A DNA stretch of 64,000 bases, taken from contig VYZB01000281.1 in the NCBI GenBank assembly GCA_013397455.1, positions 434,001 to 498,000 of the forward strand, given 5' to 3'. Positions 23,318-36,919 of the stretch are shown here, piece after piece. The position numbers and the translations under genes were made by a program. The number at the start of each line of letters is the position of its first letter. Within the stretch, counting starts at the first letter, position 1. This DNA comes from Crotophaga sulcirostris (taxonomy: Eukaryota; Chordata; Aves; Cuculiformes; Crotophagidae). The notes under the pieces were generated by a model, which saw nothing but the letters and a program-made list of their open reading frames with translations, was not told the origin of the DNA and searched no databases.

Positions 23318-26300
23318 CTGAAACAGAAGAAATGGCTCGTGAAAGATCAAAATAATAACAAGCAGCAAGAAAATAAAATAATCCATTTTACGCAATTAGC
23401 TCAAGTACAGGACACAGCCCACAGACTCTCAGGACAAGTGATTGATGCAAAGACTTTGACAAAATAAAATGGGGATTGAGTAACGTCATCACCCATGGAA
23501 GACTCTGAAATTGTGCTGGGTTGTTTCAGTGGAAAAACCTCAATGCTGTACCAGGAGCTTGGGAAACATTAACAGAAGTAATGGAGCCACCCTGGGGATC
23601 TTTCAGGAAACCTGCATCGGGCCGTAGGGCAGTTTGTTTGACTACAAGGGAACAAACTCATCATCTGCTGGTTCCTACCATCTGGCAAGCAGCAGCAAGA
23701 AGTTACAGATTCATCGCTAGAAGTGGCATCTATTCTTAGGAAATATAGAAGTGGTAAGTTGTTGCTTTGCAATGGGGTGAGTGGTACCACTTTCCTTCAT
23801 CCTGTCACCTCCCTGACAAGAGCAATCCCTGAGAGATTGCTAGTTTTCTCCCATTAGCATCAGGATTAAACAGGTTTAGACTTTATCAACTTCCTTGGCA
23901 AAACAAATGTGTGACTGGACAGGACTTTGAAAGGGGCTTTAGGGTCTCCCGGGTCTTTGTGATGGATCTAGCCGCACTTCTTCTTCCCCTTGTGCAGCTT
24001 CATAAGGAAGGGAAGGGAAAAAAGTCATCTCGAGGGCAATGGGGAAGGTACCTGGGGACTCAGACCACGAGCATACAGGATGACAAGGAATATGGGATGA
24101 CAATATGCTGCTCATTTTGTTTTACCCATGGTTTCCCTTGCTGGCAATATGTTTTCTGTCTACTTGCTCCACCAGTGTTTGGTACTTGGACCTTTACCAA
24201 ATGCAGGAAATAGTTTTCTCAATCTGCACACAAAAATGTGTTACCTCACAAAAATACTCAGGCTATGTTCGATCACTTGATAGTCAGATATTCCTTAGCT
24301 GCCCAACAACAAAAAAATAGAAGACAGTGGAAAGGTCACAATAGTCATGAGAACCATCAGTTTTCTGACTCCACTTTGTTGCAATTCACCATAGGAATCA
24401 AACCACTTAATTCTGTACAACCTAATCTGCAGCAGCATATTCACCCCACAACACAAGAATCCACAGCTGGAGTCTGATGATCCCTGTTAGGCAGCGATTC
24501 TCTCAATACTGAGGTGTAGTCCCCAGGGTCTGATCTAATATCTAGGTTAAGCACCACTCCAGAGACAATGCCTCCCATGGCATTCAGGGAAATATGGACT
24601 GACCAACAGCAAAGCAAAGACGGGCTGAGCGCTGAAGACCTTGGAGCACTGATGGTTACTGCATTGCAAGCTCCAGGAAAGCTCATTTTTGTGCCTTAGC
24701 TTTTGCACACACGCCCAATAACACACATATACACACTACAAACTAATCTAACTTATCTTTCTACCATCTGGCATGGAAGAGCACAATGATTGTTACGGGA
24801 ATTTATATTTTAAAATAATTCTGTGCCTTTCACATGGGCCATATGAGTGTGTAGCCAGCTAGATAAAGTATTTGACGTCCTGTTACTGAAATAAAAACCA
24901 TGACTTTCTTCTGGAGCCACCTGCAGCCCCCAAGGCAGTGTTGCAAACCCACCCTTCAAAATTTATTGGGCTCTTACACAATTATATCCCACACACTTTC
25001 TTTCAGTTCCAGAAGGAATCCAGGATTTCTCGGCACTGCCACATTTTTCAGCCCTTATGTTAGCTGCAAGATAGAAAATACCTCCTCTCAAAAGACCTGC
25101 TTGCCAAGTTGTTGCGCAAACTTTTTTTCTTTCTTAAAATATTTTGAAAAGAAAAATATGTTACAATAAATTGGCTTTGACTTCTATATTCAAATGACAA
25201 CTCTAGCTTGAACTCAGCCACATGTTATATCCATTAATAGAATTCATCTGTTGTGTTTTTGCACAGATAATGCAGGCTCCCCCAAATGTGCTTTCATAGT
25301 CCTGCATACAAAAAACCCTAACAAAGTACAACTTTTTCTCTCCTTTTCTCTTGCCAGCCCATATACACCGTAGGGAGGGATTTTGTTTTAAGATAAACTG
25401 CACAGTGTCCATTCAGGATACCTATCAAAGAAAGCTCTTCTGTAATAGCAATTGGCACAAAACACCAGCTGCTTGGCAAACAAGCCCTGAGAAAACAGTA
25501 TAAATCATCAACTTGGAGCCAGTTTGGTTTTTTTTTTTTTGCATTTGGTCCTTTCTCTGCTGTTCATGAAATGTCAGTATAAGCCAATCTACGATGTGTT
25601 ACCTCTCCTGCCTGCTGATCTTCCATCAGCAGCGATGCGATAGGAGAAGGAAGAACAGTTTCCTAATAAATCAGCGGTTTAGCTGCGCGGCAGTTTGACC
25701 CTTAGTGAGCTGGTGCTATCGAGCCTTACTCTCAGCTCACACTTGAATCACTGCAAATCAGAAGGCAGGAGGGCTATACCACTGCCAGGGACACGGGGCT
25801 GTGCCCTGTGCTTGGACAAAGCACGCTTTCCCACATCCCTTCCAAGGAAGGACACACTACAGTTGTAGCTACCCTGCTTTCATTGAATTGTTTTGTTCTG
25901 CTCTAAACCTGGCTTTACTGCAGCAGCTTTACTACAACTCTACATATCTGAAGATGCCAGTGGCCTTTTGAACTTCATTCCTGGATTCCCATGCCTGAGG
26001 TTTATGCCCCATGTGCTTGCCTGCATGGCTACACTATCTTCTTTCCCTGAACAGGCAGGGTTACCCTCTCCCTGCTTTGCTTCCAAAGAAGTAATGTGAC
26101 TGGGAGCACAGCCCTGCAGCCAGCCGGTGTCGAGGACAGGCTGGCAGCATCCCTCCAACAGGCACAAGCATCAGTCTGGGTTCACTGCTCCTGTATCCCT
26201 CCAGCCCTCCAGATGAGCTGCAGCCTGTGTGGGGCCAGGCCTGGTGCCAGTCGGTACCACAAACCCCCATCTGCTGTGCAGGTGCCAAAACTCCAGTACG

Positions 26301-26584
26301 GCAGTGTCCTGGGTGCAAAGCAGGCACCTTTTCTGATGTCAGTGAGATATAAGACCTACGAGAAGTAGGAAGAGGCAGTTAAAGCTCCTCAGAGCTGGTA
26401 GCACAACTGGGGTTTTGTTCATAAGCATCACAAAGGACATTATCCTCAAATGTTTAAATTAGTAGTAAATACAAACATTTAAGACTGAGTTTGCCTGTCA
26501 CTGTCCCTGCTGCAGCTGACTTGTGTTCATTCAAATGAAGGGAGGTTTTGGCTTTTAACACACATATGGACTTTCTGAAATAGA

Positions 26585-26639
26585 CTTTTTTTATTCCTCT
26601 CTCTTCCTCCCTCTCCCTCTCTCCCTCCTCCTCTCTCTC
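26585..26639. repeat. Polypyrimidine tract (CT-rich), about 55 bp
   Basis: The plus strand is almost pure C/T (CTCTCTCTTCCTCCCTCTCC and similar) after a short T run with one A. The complementary strand, which is the MAML2 sense strand, is a purine tract. Long homopurine-homopyrimidine runs can form triplex structures and are length-variable. Confidence 0.85.
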
Positions 26640-29600
26640 ACACCCTGCCAGTGAGTCTGAGTGTAGTTGCATATCCTCTCTGTTGCCCCCTTTGGGGCTA
26701 TTCCTGATGCTCTCAGTGAAAGGTGCTGCAGGTTGCCTCACCTTGATCTACTACCCACTGTGCAGGACAAGCCTGGCCAGCCTCTCTCCTGCCTGTGCCC
26801 TGCCAGGTTTGGCAGCTCACACCAGTGAACCCCTGCCCAGCAGCTCTTGGCTGCAGGCTCTATCCTGTGCCAGGACCCCTCATGCTGCTGCTTAAACTTT
26901 TGACATCAAATGCTGCTCTCTGGGCTGAACCCAAAGCAAGGACATGTGGGCAACACTGGGCATCCCTCCTTCCGCAACCACACAGCATCACAGACTCCTT
27001 CCACATCGCTCTGAAGGGGCTCCTCCATGGAGCTCAAAGAGGTGGATGAAAGGCTCCACAGAAATGCAAGACATTTTTGCCTTTACCAGGGAAAGAAGGG
27101 GATTTTCCTGAGTAAAAGAAAAAGGAAAAGGCTTCAGATCCATTCACTGAAGTCTACTCGGTGACAGATGCCTCCTTCACCAAAAGCTGCTACCAGGGGA
27201 AGAGCTGTACAAAGTTCTGTTCTTCTGGTGACCAAACCTGTGCACGATGTTCCCACTCATAGGCAACTTTTTTCAGTTGTGCTAATTGGCCTAAGGGGCT
27301 ATTTAGAGTGATGATGGTGGAGATCAAAGCACCTCTGTGGATTTCCTCCCTGTGTGGATTTCCTCCCCTTAAATCAGGCATCAGTGGCCATCCTGGCCCT
27401 ATGAGCTCCTCAAGGATATTGAGCTTTGGCTGCAAACCACCCTGCACTGGGAGAAAAAGGAGGATGAGGAAGAAAAGGAAGAGAAGGACCCCAAGGAACG
27501 GCACACCGAAATCCTACCACACCACTTCAGGGTGGTGATGGAGTGGGGGCAAGGCCCAGAGCCCCCGTGACCCCTTGGTGTGAACAGGCATCACCTCAGC
27601 TGTCATGCTCCTTTCCATGGCCAGAAATCAGGGCTCTCCAGTAGCCTCAGGGCCAAGCACGGGGAAGTACCAGGCTTGTTCAGAAGAGCTGATCTAACTC
27701 ATGTAACTGGAGGAAGCCAAGCACAGGCTGCTCTGTCAAACAGCTGATCTCAGCACCTGCCAGCCCCCTTCTACGCTACCTTTTTTCCTGCTGCATCTAA
27801 TGCAAACAGAAACACCTTTTCTGCTAAACACTGAGGTTTCCATGGATGCCTAGACTCCAAGCACTGCCTCCCTGTATCCTTGACTCAGGCAAGAAAACAA
27901 AACTACAGCAGGACCATGGCAGAGTGCCTGTACAGTAAGAACTCTTAGCTACAGTGAAAAAGCTAAAGGGTGTTTTTATTTCTAGGAATAACTCCCACTG
28001 TTGACTGGAGCACAGAGATCTGCTTTCTGTGCCAGTGTACACTGCGAGAGCCCCAAGTAGTTCCTGAGGTTACGCTGATTTGTAGCAGCTAAGAATCTGA
28101 TCTACGTATCAGGGCTGGAAAGAACACAGCCTGGGCAGAAACACAGCCAGTCTTATTCAGCCCAACGGGGATGCAAAAAGCATCTTCCTAAAGCTGGAAG
28201 CAGCTCATTCAATCTTTTATCATTCTTGGAACACACAGCATAAAATTGAGCCTCCTCTAAGTTTAGATCTCTAACCGAAAACTTAGATCAGTTTCTCTCT
28301 GAACTGCCTGCTGGAGCTCTCCCTTCACTATACAGAGGGATGGGGCAAATATAATTAGGATTGAGATGCCTAATTTAGACAACTAAGATAGGAGCCCAGA
28401 TTAGGTGATAGGAACATTCCCTTTCACTCCTCATTTTAGCTGCTTCTAGTCACACTTGAGTAAGATGCCTAGAAGTGTGAGCGTGAACACCTCTTGATCT
28501 GCCAAGTACTAGTGGATCACTTTCAAAGAGTGTTGTATAGAGTCACCTAAAAGCATCTCAAGTTGCTCATGCAGAAGATACTGCTATAGGATGAATTTCT
28601 CCTAATACCCTGCCAGAGAGTAGTTTTATGCATTCCAGCAAGATCGCTTTCATATGTGTACACAGTATTTGAAAAACCTGAATACTGCAAGATCCCAAGA
28701 CCTGGTTTTGCTGTATTTAATAACCCAAAGGTACAGCTGGGTGAAGACTGCAAAATATTTCCCTTCAGTAATTTTGTGGAGTGTTTATAAGAAGTTGGTT
28801 CAGCCACACGGGACCATCTTCTGTGTTTTTCTTCTGTGAATATCTGAGCTCTCAGGACAAAAATTTCAGGCTAGTCATGTTTCCAAAGCATATACACAGG
28901 GAATCACGGACACCAGCAATTTCACAAGTCCAGGCTGTCTGCCAGAAATAGTTTTGCCTTCATCCAACCAGGGAAAAGAAGCAAATACTGTGTCACTCCT
29001 CCAACAAACCGAGTGATGGATCTTGAAGAGAAAATGCGGGTTAATCCCTTCAGATACTACAAAGCTGGAACTGATCACGACAGTAGGGAGTGCATACCTG
29101 AATTCTGCAGCCTCACAGGTGTGAGTCACCAATTGGAGTGATAGGTTTGGATATCAAGTGATGCAGCTGATACTCAACATGCAGAGGGGCAAGTATTTCA
29201 GCACACTCAAGTGCTGCAACTCTCACTGGGAGAGCCAGGGAGGCCAGGCTTTTTAAAAGGCAGTTTTCTGGATACACTGAAAGTTAGGTGGGCCCCACAA
29301 CTATTATAAGAAGCAGGTAATTCTCCTTCTACTCTGTGTTGCAGAAGTGTGTACGTTAAAAGAGTAAAAATCGACACTGTGCATGATCTCCTAGATAAAA
29401 ATGAGTGATCAACTACCTCAAAGGAGCCAGTCCCCACTACTGGTGAGAAACCACAAGCGAGAGACTTAGACAGTTAGTTATTTGTGCAGTTCCTAATAGA
29501 AATCTTTTATAACACTTTGCCTTTTCAGCACCAACAAGGAAACTGCTCACTCCTAAGATCCCTGTGAACTGATTTTTAGCTGTGAGTGATTTATCTGTAG

Positions 29601-30331
29601 CCTTGACATAATCCCTTGCTGGAAAGCTGCACAGCCCTATAGCCACTAGCAGGCACTCTTAGAACAATGTTCCCACCCCAACTCCTTAAACTTGGGCAAA
29701 GTGGGAGCTACATCTTGCAGGGTCCAGGGCTCAAATTCAGCACTTGCACAATCACATAGCAACAGACCCAGGAACAGCGCCTCATTACGAGCCTTGTCCA
29801 ACAATCAAGTCTTTTAACGAGAACAAAGGTTGACAGTGATTAATCATTAAGACATTTCTTGTTTCTTGCTGCACGTGTTGGAGGCAGCCTCCTGCCGAGG
29901 CAGTCTGGCAGATTTCCTGTCTGTGCTATACCAGGGCCCGTGTCCCAACACACAGAAACGTCTTTTCCCAAAGCCAAGTGCACAGATGAACGTCTTGTCT
30001 CTGTTTCTGAGCACGGCAAATTCGGAATGCATGTGCATTCTGCAAAAATAATAAATCCTCAGCTGTATATCTGATTGCTGTATATTCAGATGAAACGACC
30101 TAAAGGAGATTTGTTCACATCAGAAATTTTCCCAGAGACTTCAAGGATGGATTATTAGTATTTTACCACATGCACTGTGATGAACTTTTAATGTCATCTT
30201 CTGGCATAATGTATATATGAAGGTCTCCATTTTAGAAAGGTTTTGTTTATTTGTAATGAAAATAACATGCACATGTTGAAAGTTCAACAGAGGAGGTTAT
30301 TGTGAAACGTCTGCATCAGAAGAGGAATGTT

Positions 30332-30385
30332 GGCTCCATCGAAGTTGATGGCAAAATTCCAGTTGATTTCAACGGGAATAGAATT
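30332..30385. repeat. Probable ancient CR1/L3-like fossil
   Basis: It contains CATCGAAGTTGATGGCAAAA and CCAGTTGATTTCAACGGGAA, diverged copies of the 'GAAGTCAATGG...CCATTGACTTCAATGGG' inverted motif pair also seen near 10.0 and 56.2 kb. Identification is by motif recall only. Confidence 0.35.
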
Positions 30386-31212
30386 TCCTCTCAGGTCTCC
30401 ATCCAGCCACAGGGGCATAGTGGCAACCATGGCTTGGAGTGACTTCAGCTTACATCTTCTGGACAAGATACTTAACTGGTTCAGAGAGACACCAGCAAAG
30501 AACCTCCACTAATTTACCCAAGCAAATGATATTCTGAGATTTGTATGGAGGTTTGGTTTTAAATTCTTCATGTGCTCGAACTTCTATTCAAATAAGCATG
30601 CCAATAAGCACGAATGATGAAGACTCCTATCACTTTTTTGACAAGATCAGACACATACTGATTTGTTCTACTTAGGCATTTTGATTTGCATTGGCTGTAA
30701 TATGCAATATCCACATTAGGACAAGCCAAGCCCTTTAGTTTATCATCACACAATTGCAAGAAACCAAATTACAGATGTTTAAGAAACTGCAACTCTTCCA
30801 GATAGAACAAGAGCTGGTGTGAGTGGACCTGTTTTGCCTAGTACTTCAGGACAAGGTACGTGCATGCTCACAGGTTCTGTGCCTCTGCTAAGGAGTGGTA
30901 ACTTCCAGCTAAGGCAGAGTAAACTTCCTAAACTGATTGAATTAAACACTCGTGGTTATCTCTCTGTATCTTTATTGTAGGCATATTATATCTGTGGATA
31001 TGTGTACCTCATTCATCTAAATGTTCTTGTCTCGTTGCCATGTGTTTATTACCTTTCCCCAAAATTATCTTGCCTGAGGTTGATAAGGAAAATTTCAGCC
31101 CACTTAGAAAAACTATAAGCAATGAAAACCAGAGTCTTGTAAGAGGAAGCGTTGTGTGATTTCAGTAATCGGTGATACCCATATATACGTGCTTATATTC
31201 AAATGTCCAGTT

Positions 31213-31846
31213 NNNNNNNNNNNNNNNNNNNNNNNNNNNNNNNNNNNNNNNNNNNNNNNNNNNNNNNNNNNNNNNNNNNNNNNNNNNNNNNNNNNNNNNN
31301 NNNNNNNNNNNNNNNNNNNNNNNNNNNNNNNNNNNNNNNNNNNNNNNNNNNNNNNNNNNNNNNNNNNNNNNNNNNNNNNNNNNNNNNNNNNNNNNNNNNN
31401 NNNNNNNNNNNNNNNNNNNNNNNNNNNNNNNNNNNNNNNNNNNNNNNNNNNNNNNNNNNNNNNNNNNNNNNNNNNNNNNNNNNNNNNNNNNNNNNNNNNN
31501 NNNNNNNNNNNNNNNNNNNNNNNNNNNNNNNNNNNNNNNNNNNNNNNNNNNNNNNNNNNNNNNNNNNNNNNNNNNNNNNNNNNNNNNNNNNNNNNNNNNN
31601 NNNNNNNNNNNNNNNNNNNNNNNNNNNNNNNNNNNNNNNNNNNNNNNNNNNNNNNNNNNNNNNNNNNNNNNNNNNNNNNNNNNNNNNNNNNNNNNNNNNN
31701 NNNNNNNNNNNNNNNNNNNNNNNNNNNNNNNNNNNNNNNNNNNNNNNNNNNNNNNNNNNNNNNNNNNNNNNNNNNNNNNNNNNNNNNNNNNNNNNNNNNN
31801 NNNNNNNNNNNNNNNNNNNNNNNNNNNNNNNNNNNNNNNNNNNNNN
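31213..31846. other. Assembly gap, 634 N
   Basis: The right flank is the interior of a minus-oriented CR1 copy, so the missing sequence very likely contains that copy's 3' part. The left flank has no CR1 signature. All frames spanning the gap are artefacts. Confidence 0.99.
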
Positions 31847-31920
31847 TTGCCCCTTGTCCTATCCCTGGGCTCCCTGATAAAGAGCCCCTCCCCACCTTTC
31901 CTGTCGGCCCCCTTTAAGTG
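31847..31920 (-). mobile_element. CR1 LINE fragment truncated by the gap
   Basis: TTGCCCCTTGTCCTATCCCT, then AAAGAGCCCCTCCCCA and CCCCCTTTAAGTG, match the antisense of the CR1 reverse-transcriptase C-terminal coding region. The same stretch appears in diverged form in the copy at 21.8-22.1 kb. The 3' end lies inside the N run. The 5' truncation point falls at about 31920, exactly where an inverted repeat begins. Confidence 0.82.
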
Positions 31921-31946
31921 TTATGTAGAACAGGCTTCTACATAAC
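31920..31946. repeat. Perfect inverted repeat, 11-bp arms and 5-base loop
   Basis: TTATGTAGAA and TTCTACATAA are exact reverse complements separated by CAGGC, and the next outer pair (G/C) also matches. A perfect 11-bp stem with a short loop is unlikely by chance in one 64-kb window. It abuts the truncation point of the CR1 fragment. Too short for a microRNA precursor as seen. Confidence 0.85.
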
Positions 31947-32298
31947 GAGTGTCTTTTTTGGCATGTCATTCTTGTGCCTCATCCTCATGTTTCCCCCACT
32001 GCAGCAACCCTGACAGTCCTGCTAACCCAAGGGTGTATGGGCACCATGCAAGGGAGTGTGGTCCAGGGGTCCCTGAGCTTGTGGACACCTGGGCTGCTAA
32101 GACTGCATGGAGCAGAGCCAAGTGAACTAGCTAAGTGTGTAATATTTATTCACAAAGGCCACTGTTTGTTCTCAAAGATAAATCACGCTGAGGAACATTG
32201 AGCTGAGGGATGTTTAGCTCATGAGGACACTGCATAAATGCAGCCATCTTCCAGACCTGAGCCCACCCAGCGTTGTCACTGTAAGACCAGATAGGCAG

Positions 32299-32320
32299 TA
32301 GTTCTGCATTTGCAGAACTA
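32299..32320. repeat. Perfect inverted repeat, 10-bp arms and 2-base spacer
   Basis: TAGTTCTGCA and TGCAGAACTA are exact reverse complements around a TT spacer. Each arm contains AGAAC/GTTCT, which resembles a steroid-receptor half-site, but the spacing and orientation are not those of a standard response element. It lies about 350 bp from the other strong inverted repeat. Confidence 0.85.
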
Positions 32321-34736
32321 TTACTTTCTAACAGATCTAATGGAAATAGAATAAAATTGTCTGTGCCTTTTCTACTTGGTCATAAACTGCAATGCAAAAT
32401 TCTATAGGAAATTACTGTGATTTTTTTTATCCTCTTGTTTTCCACGCTTTTCTCTAGCTTCTTCAGCTTTTCCCACTGACATTTATCTAAGTTTTCTTTG
32501 CATCTTCCACCTCCTCATATGAGATTCACCCTCCCAATTAACTGTCTGCAGTTTAAACATAGTTGCGTCACTTCTAAACAACAATCATACACAAAGAAAA
32601 GGGATGATGAGACAATGTGAAGATTTTCCTCAAGCAATAAAGCAAAGCAAAACAAACACCATAAAAATGACAGTTTTTCTGTGGGAGGGTATGAGGGAGC
32701 AGGCAACCTGAACAAAATATTTAATGAAGAAAGAAAAAATAATTAAATACAAAGAACAACAACAGAAAACCCACATCACTGGGACCGAACACTTGAATAC
32801 AAATGGGCACGACATGAGTGATGTGACTGTCAGAGACACATATTATGATCAAAGCCCTCCTGCTGAGAATACACAGCAAGAACATGAGCATCCTTAAACC
32901 AGAGACTCCCAGGATCTGTTTTCTAAACCAACATCTCTGGACTCTGATGGAAAACAATATCAAATATTGAAAAATCAACGTGTGAAGACTGGCTCTGACC
33001 TGCGTCTCCCTGCACTGATTAAAGTCTTGGGTGGGACACGCAGTGGGACTGGATCTCTTTGCTCCAAGTTGCCAGTCCCAGGACAATGCCTGATGCTAAC
33101 CAAAATCAGCATCTGGGGCTAGGGACCAAGTGTCACTGGGCACAGAATGGGTGGGTGGGACAACCAATCATTTCCTCACTTTGACAGCCTGTGGCACTGG
33201 TGTGAGTGCACAGTGCAGGGTTCAGTGGAGCAGGTATGACTGCCCATCCACTCACTTTTAAATAAGTCCCTATCCTACACCCCAACAGTGATCTCCTCTC
33301 TTCCTGCTGAAGGGCCTTCTTCTTTACCTTCTCCTGCTATCTTTGTTATAAAACAACTTAATCTGATGGCTGTTAATTTGCAGGAATTGACATAAAACTT
33401 AAGTCTGCTGCCATCCTCTCTCGCTCTCTTGATGACTGTGATAAAACCATGCCACTGGCCACAGCAGCCTGAGGGTGTGACAAATCTACCTATCCGTCAT
33501 CTGTTTCTGCCAACAGCAGTTTCATTAAAATGTGAACACACCAGGCTTCCCAAAGAGCACTCCCAGGATCTGCATCATTTTTCACTATGAACTCAAGAAG
33601 TAGAAAGAAACATGGTTTTATCAGGCACCCCAGAAGCTCTGAATACCATTTCTTTGGGGGACAACAGAGTTAGAGAGAGCTCACCCGCTTCTGCTTTCAG
33701 CCTTGCAGAGTTTAGCTCTTTGCCTGTCCAGATTCTCATCATGGGAATTTATCTGCTGCCCCACTGCCCCCCTGGTAGCATTGCTGGACATTGCAATGCT
33801 GCATAGTAACTACTTTTTTAATCTATCTTTAGAAAAAACAAAGTTAACCCAAGGTGGCAGAAGGCCACTACCACTGTGAAATGGCACAGGGCCTTCACGG
33901 AGAGTCTGGCACCTCACCGAGCTTAAAGAAAGGTGCAACAGTACATGGATGTAGCGAGTCGTTTCTTCTGTTCTTTATCTGCAACCTTTAGAGAGCTGAA
34001 ATGGAGCCAACTACAGAGGTCAGAATAGCTTGATACACCAGGGACTAGTCCTGCCTTGGACAACATGCCTGGGAGGAATTATTGGAGGAAAGGCTTCCTT
34101 AAATCAGATGAAGTAAAAATGACTTATACTTCTGGCATTTATTTAAGTTATTTACTGCCCAAATCTTGCAGCGTGGGAAAGAATAACAGACTATCCAGGG
34201 CCTCCTGTGTTCCAGCTATCAGATAAAGTGCAACTCCGGAGAATGGGAAGGTTGTTGCCAACAAAACCTTTTTGGATGACTTATGCTCATTTTGCATTAT
34301 TCTTGCACAAAAGCAGTGCAAATCTTTTGCATCCCCATTTCTAAATAGACCTATTCACGTATGGAAACGAACAGGTGGACTGGGTATCACTGTCCTGTTT
34401 TCTTTCTCTGAGCAGGGGAAAGCACAAATACAATTAACTACAATACAAATTATCCTCAAATTATGCTGTGGCATATCCCAAACTTTGGGAAATAGGAAAA
34501 GTCAGTATGCCACAGTGGAAGGACTAGGGATCTCTGGTTAGCCTGTTACACTCATGCTGTTCCCCTGCCAAACAAGCCCTGGGCTTTGCTGAGGGGGATG
34601 CAGAGTTGTCTTCTGGCAAGGCCTGCAAAGAGGCATGAAGATGACGCAAGTTCTGCCCCATCTTTGCATGGAGGTGGAACTTGGTTCATGGTTTGAAGAG
34701 TGGCCTGATGACTCTCTTCTGTCTCATTCTTTTACA

Positions 34737-35690
34737 GTATCACAGTATCACCAGGTTGGAAGGGACCTCTGAGATCATCAAGTCCAACCTATAAGCCAAC
34801 ACTAACACCATCCCATCACCTAAACCATGGCACTCAGTGCCTCATCCAGTCTTCCCTTAAACACATCCAGGGTCAGCGACTCCACCACCTCCCTGGGCAG
34901 CGCATTCCAGTGGCCAATCACCCTTTCAGTGAAGAACTTCTTCCTAACATCAAGTCTAAACCTCCCCTGACGAAGCTTAAGTCTATGCCCTCCTTTCAGG
35001 GAGTTGTAGACAGTGATGAGGTCTCCCCTCAGACTCCTCTTCTCCAAGCTAAACAGCCCCAGCTCCCTCAGCTGCTCCTCATAAGACTTGTTCTCAGCCC
35101 CTTCACCAGCCTCGTTGCCCTTCTCTGGACACGCTCCAGCCCCTCAATGTCCTTCTTGTAGTGAGGGGCCCAGAACTGAACACAGGACTCGAGGTGTGGC
35201 CTCACCAGTGCTGAGTACAGAGGCACAATCCCTGTTTCTGATACGGGCCAAGTTGCCATTGGCTTTCTTGGCCACCTGGGCCACCGCTGGCTCATATTCA
35301 GCCGGTTGTCAACCAACGCTCCCAGATCCTTCTCTGCCAGGCAGCTCTCCAGCCATTCTCCCCCAAGCCTGTAACCCTGCCTGGGGCTGTTGTGTCCCAA
35401 GTGCAGGACTCGGCACTTGGTCTTGTTAAACCTCATCCCATTGGTTACAACCCATCAATCCAGCCTGTCCAGAACTCTCTGCAGAGCCTCCATTGCTTCA
35501 AACAGATTGACAGTGCCACCCAGCTTAGGGTCATCTGCAAACTTGCTAAAGGTGCACTCAATCCCCTCATCCAGATTGTTGATAAAGATATTGAACAGGA
35601 CTGGCCCCAGCACGGAACCCTGGTGGGCGCCACTTGCAATCAGCCTCCAACTGGTTTTAACACCATTTAACACCACCAATGCAAACATTG
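34737..35690 (-). mobile_element. CR1 LINE, longest copy, with part of the reverse transcriptase
   Basis: This copy of about 950 bp in minus orientation has its tail (CAGTATCACAGTATCACC) at the low end. The translated pieces show the end of a CR1 ORF2 reverse transcriptase. One frame at 35455-35688 has [19 protein letters not shown] and the FADD catalytic-site motif. Another, at 35068-35436, has [12 protein letters not shown] and [21 protein letters not shown] third, at 34820-35047, has [20 protein letters not shown]. The pieces lie in different frames or are separated by lost codons, and the 5' part of the element, including the endonuclease, is missing, so it is a dead copy. Compared with the copy at 7179 it has lost a short segment before the KLRQGRF block. 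Confidence 0.95.
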
Positions 35691-36919
35691 CTTTCCTTAA
35701 ATGTGTAGCCTGGCTTCGGCTGGCACTCAGCCTCTAACGCCCATGGGGAGGAATTATTTCAGCACCCTCCTACTGCCATTGTGTTCCCTACATCAGCCCC
35801 TTCCCCTTTACTCTCATAGCACATACTAAATATACATGCTAATATTATTTTAAGAAACAATTAATATAGAAATCCCTTGTCAAAATTACACTGCTCAACT
35901 TTTCTCCAACAATTTGAGACACCAAATGCAATCCATGAACAAGACAGCAAGCTTACTAGAGAATGGTGATGTTCAGCACCCAGTTGGTCACAGACAAAAC
36001 ATACAAACTAAGAAAGAACTTCGTTAATTGGTATGAGGCTTTCAGGGCACAGAGTACATCCTCACTGTCTGGTGGCAGAGCTAAGGAGATAAGTGTACGT
36101 TAAGGAGCCTTTCATAGGCATCTGTGATGCCTGTTGAGATGTGTTGGATTAGACAGCTCAGACAAAACACTGAAGTAGAAACACCCAACTGACCACTTAA
36201 CTGTACTTTCATAAAAACTAGGAGAGAAAGCAAAAGGAAGACTACAAGGAGAAACCAGTGGAACTAAATTAACTACATGGAGTTGTACTACATTCTGTAA
36301 ATACTTGATTAGATAACACAGAGAAAAAAACACAGAAGCTGGCTTGGTTTGTTTTGGCTTGGTCTGTAGAAGTCACCCCTTTGCAGTCCTGACAGCTGAA
36401 CAATAATGTAGAAGAAGACAGAAACATTCGTTTATTGCAAGCTTGGATTATTTTAGATTTTAGATATTCTAAACCTGGATATATCTTAATCTATGACATC
36501 CTTTTCCCTGTCCTAAATAGAAAATGTTGGGTTCACTCCTGGGCAATGACAGAATATGTCTCCTTTAACTTTAAAATAAGGTTTAGGTGGGATTTACTTG
36601 GCTCACTGGTTTACACTATCTTGCATAGAAATAAATTTTACCCAAAGGCTGCCTTGCAGGCTGCTCCTGAAGTGGCCTTTCCTCTGGGCCACATAAAAGT
36701 TTCTGGTAAGTTTTTCAGATGTTACAGGAAGGAGAAGTCTACCAGGCTGGAGACTGTGCAGATTCAAACAACAGGAGAAAACTATGACACAAAAGCATTC
36801 ACCTGCATTTGTTAATTAAGGTAAGGACAAAAAGTTTGTGATGTGTTGAACTGTGGGTTGAGAATATTCAAAATATTGTCGTAAAGGTTTGATACTGGGT
36901 AGCAAGGCGTTTTGATGTG

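Noticed and set aside
27338..27369. Direct repeat of GTGGATTTCCTCCC
   Set aside because: Only two copies at a 17-base spacing; a small local duplication without further support.
30025..30040. Inverted repeat GAATGCA / TGCATTC
   Set aside because: A 7-bp stem is common by chance at this window size.
31113..31945. Four frames of 224-260 codons across 31.1-31.9 kb
   Set aside because: They are read through 634 undetermined bases and have no real coding content.
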